From NCBI RefSeq assembly GCF_003029735.1, contig NZ_KZ686269.1, forward strand, positions 62,001 through 126,000: a stretch of 64,000 nucleotides of DNA, written 5' to 3'. Position numbers and translations under genes: made by a program. Of this stretch, positions 59,689 to 64,000 are shown one piece after another. The first letter of the stretch is position 1; each line of letters starts with the position of its first letter. Under the pieces are notes generated by a model. The model searched no databases. It was not told where the DNA came from and was given only the letters and a program-made list of their open reading frames with translations. The DNA is from Pedobacter yulinensis. GTDB lineage: Bacteria > Bacteroidota > Bacteroidia > Sphingobacteriales > Sphingobacteriaceae.

Positions 59689-60416
59689 AAAATCGCTTCA
59701 TGATCCGAACGTTGTCGGGTACAGTACGGGCGGCAGATTTGATTGCGCTGATCGATCCTGGTCCGTTGTATGTGATGTAAATGGCATTGAAGCCAAGCGT
59801 ATCGTCTACATTGAGGAGGAGCGCTACTTTCCGTCTTGGTAATACCGCCCCTCTGAGTCTGTTCCAAGAAAATTGTACCGTTCATTGTAAAACCTGAGCG
59901 CTTCGTTTAACATGCCGGTGGTATTGGCAAAAAGTGCCACACCTGCTGCCAGGCCGGCTCCTTCAAACAGGTAGACCAGCCCGCGCACCTTGCATTCTCG
60001 CCGCTATAGGTCAGGGCATCTGTCGTCTCGCCAAGCGCCAGCCTGGTTTCTTAGCTCTTTACCGCTGCCCTGGCAAGACCAAACTCGGTTACCGGTTCTT
60101 TGACTGTGTTAAAGTAGGGGGTAATCGTAATTTCCGATTCCAGAATCTTACCTTCTTTTTCGGCCCGGATGGTCGTCTTTCCGATTCGTTTGGCGGTAAA
60201 AAAGCCGCTCGCATTTACTGTTCCAACCTGGGTGTCTCAGCTGGACCAGGCAAATCCGCCTGCGGCCGCCGAGCCCTGTTTTACGTTGAACTGATGTGTT
60301 TCTTCGTAATGCGTCCAGATTGCTTGCTCGAGCGTAAGTTTCGGTCCGGGGTCTTTTTTGCCGCGGGCAAAAAATAAGGTCGTGCCAAGCACGAATAGAG
60401 ATAATTTAAACTTTAT
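59687..60416 (-). pseudogene. Decayed Ig-like-domain lipoprotein gene
   Basis: The minus strand retains a whole gene in broken frames. The start codon now reads ATA (IKFKLSLFVLGTTLFFA); the lipobox Cys reads Arg (FFARGKKD for FFACGKKD). Then comes a Big_2-like Ig domain interrupted by a stop (WSS*DTQVGTVNASGFF), a second stop (AAVKS*ETR), a frameshift near 60000-60030 and another near 59840, after which KVALLLNVDDTLGFNAIY continues to the natural end MKRF. Without the lesions it would encode about 240 aa. Several independent lesions show long-standing loss. Confidence 0.8.
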
Positions 60417-60454
60417 ATGGTTTTTAAAATTCTGATGTAAGGAGACATCCTGAT

Positions 60455-60790
60455 TCAGGAATGCTGCCAGCAATAGCCGCCACCCCTGACCTTTCGGCGG
60501 CAGTAACCGCCTTTTTTTGTCGGAGCGCCGCAGGTCGGACTGCCGGAATACGAGGCGGATGAGGGACGGTACGTAGGTGCCGGAGCCGGAGTTGTGACCG
60601 GCAAGGCCCTGGCCGCTGTGTTCCTGACTGTCGCTGCAGCAGCAGTTCCGTTTACGTATCTCCAGGTGCCATCATCATACAAAACGGCGGTTTGGGTCTT
60701 GTTTATGGGAAGACGGTGTGCTTCTTTCTTTTGTGAGCAGGAAAGCAGTGGCATCAGGGCCACTGTGAGGGCAAGCAGAGAGCGTTTCAT
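60455..60790 (-). CDS. Lipoprotein with C-terminal DUF5763 zinc-knuckle-like motif
   Basis: A 111-aa lipoprotein: MKRSLLALTVALMPLLSC lipobox, a short VLYDDGTWRYVNG module, an Ala/Pro/Thr-rich linker, and the tail CGAPTKKGGYCRRKV...GYCWQH. The spacing of three Cys and the final His matches the DUF5763 motif, probably metal binding. Start at 60790. Function unknown. Confidence 0.72.
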   Translation of the reverse strand: MKRSLLALTVALMPLLSCSQKKEAHRLPINKTQTAVLYDDGTWRYVNGTAAAATVRNTAARALPVTTPAPAPTYRPSSASYSGSPTCGAPTKKGGYCRRKVRGGGYCWQHS

Positions 60791-61592
60791 CGGATATAAG
60801 CGTTTAGCGTGAAGCAAACTACTAAATTTATTGCAATAGGACTGAAGCAACCGCATCGCCGTCATGCTGTGCTCGTTTCTGCTACCCGGGGCTGGCATGC
60901 CGGAGGCTTGTCAATTTTTTCGCATTACCAACATGATGACAGCTAAGGCAACAGCATGCCTTTGCTGCTGGCAAAAGTAAGCACTGAGCGCAGCGCCATG
61001 ATACGGGTTTCAGTATCCGCTGAAGAAGAATGGGGAGACGGTTAATTGAGATGTACTTTCAGTCTTTTCTAAATGCAACGGCACGCTTGGTGTCGGCCAA
61101 TACAACTCAGGATCAGTATAAGATGAACACCGCTGAGCAACCCATCTCTGAATCTGAACACACTGCAGAATTTTCCGAAAGATGCCCTGTTATCCGGCCA
61201 GGATATACAACCCGACATGTTCTACGAAAAGATCAAAACAGGTGTGGTCAAAAGGCGCCGGAATCGGTTTTCCAGAAATAGGTTTCTACAGATTGTCTGT
61301 ACATTTCGGGAATGTTATGTAATGCCATGGCTGCGGTTTTTTAGTGTTAGGGTCTGCTGGCGGCAGGCCGCAAAGCTAAAACTCCCGGGAGTGCCTGGGT
61401 TGACTGAACAGACAGAATTTTTTTGGCCTGTTCCAGACCAAAGTGGTGGGTATAAGAAAGGGTGGCGCTGCGTGGATCCGGCCTCAGTGCAAACAATTTG
61501 CAACGTATGTTCTTTTATAAAGAGGATGCGAAAAGATCTTACCGCCAAAAGCGTATCGCTGAATTTCGTTCCTTTGTATTAAAAAAGAACAT
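60791..61592. other. Long intergenic region, no recognised gene
   Basis: About 800 nt between the DUF5763 lipoprotein and msrA. Overlapping short frames at 61030-61582 are not similar to any family I know; they could be debris of a lost gene given the pseudogene next door. No repeats or RNA structure seen. Confidence 0.4.
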
Positions 61593-62090
61593 ATGAACAC
61601 TGAAAAAGCTATTCTGGCCGGCGGCTGCTTCTGGGGGGTGCAGGAACTGATCAGGCATTATCCGGGTGTTATCTCGACGGAAGTCGGCTATACTGGCGGC
61701 GATGTGCCCAATGCGACCTACCGCAACCACGGCTCGCATGCAGAAGCCATACGCATTGAATTTGACCCTGCTGTACTTTCATACCGCAAACTCCTCGAGT
61801 ATTTTTTTCAGATTCACGATCCCACTACACGCAACCGGCAGGGCAACGATGTGGGGACCTCGTACCGGTCGGCGATCTTTTATACGGACGAAACCCAGCG
61901 GGAAACTGCCCGGCAGCTCATCGCTGACCTGGAAGCCTCGGGCAAGTGGCCCGGAAAGATCGTGACCGAAGTGGTGCCCGAAACAGATTTCTGGACGGCC
62001 GAAGCCGAACACCAGGATTACCTGCAGAAAAATCCCTGGGGATATACCTGTCATTTTGAAAGGCCCGAGTGGCAGCTCGATCAGGTTTGA
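61593..62090 (+). CDS. msrA: Peptide-methionine (S)-S-oxide reductase MsrA
   Basis: Reduces methionine-S-sulfoxide in proteins; 165 aa, cytoplasmic (no signal peptide). Active-site GGCFWG with Cys12, then [18 protein letters not shown] and [18 protein letters not shown] are all conserved. Single-domain form without MsrB. No operon partner. Confidence 0.96.
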   Translation: MNTEKAILAGGCFWGVQELIRHYPGVISTEVGYTGGDVPNATYRNHGSHAEAIRIEFDPAVLSYRKLLEYFFQIHDPTTRNRQGNDVGTSYRSAIFYTDETQRETARQLIADLEASGKWPGKIVTEVVPETDFWTAEAEHQDYLQKNPWGYTCHFERPEWQLDQV

Positions 62091-62269
62091 TCATAGCTGG
62101 CCGTACCTTAGCTTTTCACCTGTATCTCTTTCTTCCCGGGCAGAAAAAACACCTGCCCGGGAAGGTGATGGATTGCCTGAATCCTGCATGCGAGCAAAGG
62201 ACGGAAAATCTCTGTGCCGGTGGTTAACCCCAGCTGAATTTCATTCCAGCTACCTGACTAAAAATTTAT

Positions 62270-62315
62270 TTGCGTAGTTAAATAGCTACACCTATTTTTG
62301 TAGTCAAATGACTAC
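62270..62315 (+). promoter_or_regulatory. Promoter with tandem ArsR operators, ATG-adjacent
   Basis: TTG at 62270, 20-nt spacer, exact -7 box TATTTTTG at 62293-62300. Two 16-bp dyads: GTAGTTAAATAGCTAC (62274-62289, within the spacer) and the perfect palindrome GTAGTCAAATGACTAC (62300-62315, over the start site). Centres are 26 nt apart. The second dyad touches the ATG at 62316, so the leader is only about 10 nt. Autorepression is the simplest reading. Confidence 0.85.
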
Positions 62316-62642
62316 ATGATGAACCTGAGGAGAGATGTATTTCAGGCCCTTGCTGATCCGACGAGGCGGGCCATTCTGGTGCTGGTCGCTTCCCAGTCAA
62401 TGACGGCAGGTGCAATTGCTGCAAATTTTGACACGGCACGGCCGACTGTTTCCAAACACCTGCAGATCCTGACCGAATGTGCGCTGCTGCGGCAGGAGCA
62501 GAGCGGCCGCGAAGTGCATTACCATTTCAATCCGCAAACCATGAAAGAAGTCGCCGATTTCATCGAGCCTTTTCGCCAGATGTGGGAAGGGCGTTTTGAC
62601 AAGCTCGAAAGTATCATGAAACAGTACAAGCCTAAAACCTAA
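62316..62642 (+). CDS. ArsR-family transcriptional repressor (autorepressor type)
   Basis: A 108-aa winged-helix protein: [20 protein letters not shown], recognition helix [21 protein letters not shown], wing [12 protein letters not shown]. No metal-binding CxC. It heads an operon of four genes (6 nt to the AHSA1 gene). Homologue of the repressor at 16779, sharing LTEC after the recognition helix. A second ATG at 62319 is equally possible. Confidence 0.93.
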   Translation: MMNLRRDVFQALADPTRRAILVLVASQSMTAGAIAANFDTARPTVSKHLQILTECALLRQEQSGREVHYHFNPQTMKEVADFIEPFRQMWEGRFDKLESIMKQYKPKT

Positions 62643-62648
62643 ACCTAT

Positions 62649-63134
62649 ATGGAACTACAAACCAAGATTGAGGCGCTCCCCGGGCGGCAGGACCTCAGCA
62701 TTACACGCACTTTCGATATACCGGTCGGCCTGCTTTTTAAAGCCCATACCGAACCTGAACTGCTGTCGCAGTGGATGGGAACCAAAGTCCTCAAAATGGA
62801 GACTACCGAGCACGGGAGTTACAGGTTTGAAACCGCAGACGCTGCCGGAAATGTACTGTTCAGCGCAAACGGGACCATCCACAAAGTGGTGCCGAACCAG
62901 GAAATTGTGCGAACATTCGAAATGGAAAACGCCGGCTTCCCGGTTCAGCTGGAATTCCTCGAATTTTCGGCCCTTGACAATGAAACGAGTCAACTGACGA
63001 TGCAGATTGTGTACCGCTCAGAGGCGGTGCGTAGCCAGGTCCTGAAAATGCCTTTTGCCCATGGCCTCAACATGGCGCACAACCGCCTTCAAGCCTTGTC
63101 AGAAGAATGGAACAATAGGGATGAAAAAGCGTAA
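62649..63134 (+). CDS. SRPBCC / AHSA1-family START-fold protein
   Basis: A 161-aa single-domain protein: ITRTFDIPVGLLFKAHTEPELLSQWMG, strands with YRFETADAAGNVLFSANGTI, C-terminal helix MPFAHGLNMAHNRLQALSE. Paired with ArsR as in the unit at 16-17 kb, but with one domain instead of two. Overlaps the DoxX gene by 14 nt. Confidence 0.9.
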   Translation: MELQTKIEALPGRQDLSITRTFDIPVGLLFKAHTEPELLSQWMGTKVLKMETTEHGSYRFETADAAGNVLFSANGTIHKVVPNQEIVRTFEMENAGFPVQLEFLEFSALDNETSQLTMQIVYRSEAVRSQVLKMPFAHGLNMAHNRLQALSEEWNNRDEKA

Positions 63135-63543
63135 CCTGATCATCTACTGGATTGCCACGGGCTGGTTGGCCCTGGGCATGGTTTCGACGGGAATTGTGCA
63201 ATTACTGGGGGTGAAAGAGGAAGTGCAAGCCATTGCAGTACTCGGTTACCCGGCTTACCTGCTGACCCTGCTGGGTGTGCTGAAACTCATGGGTGTGGCC
63301 GTTATGCTGCTGCCGCGGCTGGCCCTGCTAAAGGAGTGGGCCTATGCTGGTTTTTTCTTTGCCATGTCTGGCGCAATTTATTCGCATCTTGCAGTCGGGC
63401 AGTCTGGAACCGACATGCTGCCGGCCCTGCTGCTGCTTGTGCTGACCGGCTTGTCCTGGTCAACCAGGCCAGCCAGCCGGAAAGCAGGATCGCAGTTCAG
63501 CGTGGCTGGCAGCTCAGCTATAGAACATAACCACAGATACTGA
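63121..63543 (+). CDS. DoxX-like membrane protein
   Basis: A 140-aa protein with four predicted membrane segments (about 8-28, 42-62, 67-90, 95-118) and the DoxX-like pattern YPAYLLTLLGVLKLMGVAVML and WAYAGFFFAMSGAIYSHL. Role unknown; DoxX-like genes often follow ArsR-AHSA1 pairs. Start at 63121, inside the end of the AHSA1 gene. Confidence 0.88.
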   Translation: MKKRNLIIYWIATGWLALGMVSTGIVQLLGVKEEVQAIAVLGYPAYLLTLLGVLKLMGVAVMLLPRLALLKEWAYAGFFFAMSGAIYSHLAVGQSGTDMLPALLLLVLTGLSWSTRPASRKAGSQFSVAGSSAIEHNHRY

Positions 63544-63554
63544 TTAAACCAGAT

Positions 63555-64000
63555 ATGAAGAGAAATGAAACACCACCGCCGGCAACTCAGCAAGAACTGT
63601 TAGCCGTTTTAAAGGCACGTTTTGTCAAACACATGAACCGGCATGCGGGCATCGACTGGTCTGCCGTGCAGGCACGGCTGGAGGCGCGTCCCGAAAAGCT
63701 GGACTCGCTGAGCAAAATGGAAGAGACCGGCGGCGAGCCCGATGTGATCGGCACCGACGCACAAACGGGTGAATATATTTTTTGCGACTGCTCAGCGGAG
63801 AGCCCGAAGGGCCGGCGCAGCATTTGTTATGACCGTGCTGCACTCGACGCCCGAAAAGAACATAAACCGCATGACAGCGCACAGGAAATGGCTGCCGCCA
63901 TGGACATTCGCCTGCTCACTGAAACCGAATACCGGCAACTTCAGGAACTCGGTAATTTCGATACAAAAACCTCCAGCTGGCTGGAAACACCGCCCGAGAT
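63555..64000 (+). CDS. DUF4256-family protein (cut by window edge)
   Basis: The first 148 residues lie in the window. Motifs RFVKHMNRHAGIDW, KMEETGGEPDVIGTD, FCDCSAESPKGRRSICYD and GNFDTKTSSWLETP are diagnostic for DUF4256. Function unknown. It lies 11 nt after the DoxX gene, so it is the fourth gene of the ArsR operon. The last quarter of the protein is beyond the right edge. Confidence 0.92.
   Translation, partial: MKRNETPPPATQQELLAVLKARFVKHMNRHAGIDWSAVQARLEARPEKLDSLSKMEETGGEPDVIGTDAQTGEYIFCDCSAESPKGRRSICYDRAALDARKEHKPHDSAQEMAAAMDIRLLTETEYRQLQELGNFDTKTSSWLETPPE

Noticed and set aside
59934..60377. Plus-strand 147-codon frame
   Set aside because: Antisense shadow of the pseudogene; composition is not protein-like.
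60237..60473. 78-aa gene starting MLAAFLNQDV
   Set aside because: It is the upstream part of the decayed Ig-domain lipoprotein; its stop codon interrupts the Ig domain.

Overview
The window looks like Bacteroidota chromosome, probably a soil or water member of the Cytophagia / Chitinophagia / Sphingobacteriia. Evidence seen directly: ECF sigma / FecR / SusC-type modules, CarboxypepD_reg domains on outer-membrane proteins, lipoproteins with Cys-Lys-Lys after the lipobox, families largely confined to this phylum (DUF6515, DUF6134, DUF4625, DUF6157), and promoters of the Bacteroidota type (TTG, 19-20 nt, TAnnTTTG). Short stretches counted by hand run near 55 percent GC in housekeeping genes and near 40 percent in a few tracts. 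No phage, transposase or CRISPR locus was found.

Layout. 1-2.8 kb: ECF sigma, FecR and a SusC-like receptor cut by the left edge. 3-5.8 kb: an S41 peptidase, a DUF3606 protein and a START-fold protein. 6.4-12.6 kb: a stress and signalling cluster (soluble PAS kinase, orphan ECF sigma, NarL-type regulator, YciE/YciF-like DUF892 protein with a small lipoprotein, SDR dehydrogenase, sigma54 activator). 12.7-17.1 kb: DUF6515 protein, RtcB RNA ligase, DUF6157 protein and an ArsR / double-AHSA1 pair. 17.2-23.5 kb: a seven-gene, translationally coupled minus-strand operon ending in ECF sigma, FecR and an STN-domain protein with a repeat solenoid. 23.6-25.5 kb: a second orphan ECF sigma, a 9-nt tandem repeat and methionine aminopeptidase. 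25.6-28.1 kb: a GH172-type (DUF2961) enzyme and a PL14-like lipoprotein. 28.5-32.2 kb: a five-PAS kinase and an unknown protein.

32.4-37.9 kb is a five-gene operon that looks like a zinc uptake system: His-rich membrane protein, TonB receptor, two DUF4625-type lipoproteins and an AztD-like propeller lipoprotein. Its promoter is buried in a perfect 20-bp inverted repeat made of two Fur/Zur-like boxes. 38-43.5 kb: alpha/beta hydrolase, bestrophin with a Usp-like protein, and an OmpR/EnvZ-type pair. 43.7-48.7 kb: imine-reductase-like enzyme, small conserved protein, two lipoproteins, Old Yellow Enzyme and GNAT; two sites here share an identical 43-nt promoter-like element. 49-52.6 kb: a very large multicopper oxidase with four heavy-metal-binding modules and a CopB-like barrel, then recX.

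52.6-57 kb: tRNA-Gly(GCC) and tRNA-Leu(TAA), followed by a lower-GC tract of small membrane proteins, a MazG-like protein, an EamA transporter, a Crp-like regulator and a retropepsin-like protein. 57-61 kb: Ada-like methyltransferase, isochorismatase-family hydrolase, a candidate 25-aa membrane peptide, an outer-membrane barrel, a decayed Ig-domain lipoprotein pseudogene and a DUF5763 lipoprotein. 61.6-64 kb: msrA, then an ArsR / AHSA1 / DoxX / DUF4256 operon whose two operators match those of the ArsR unit at 17 kb; its last gene is cut by the right edge.
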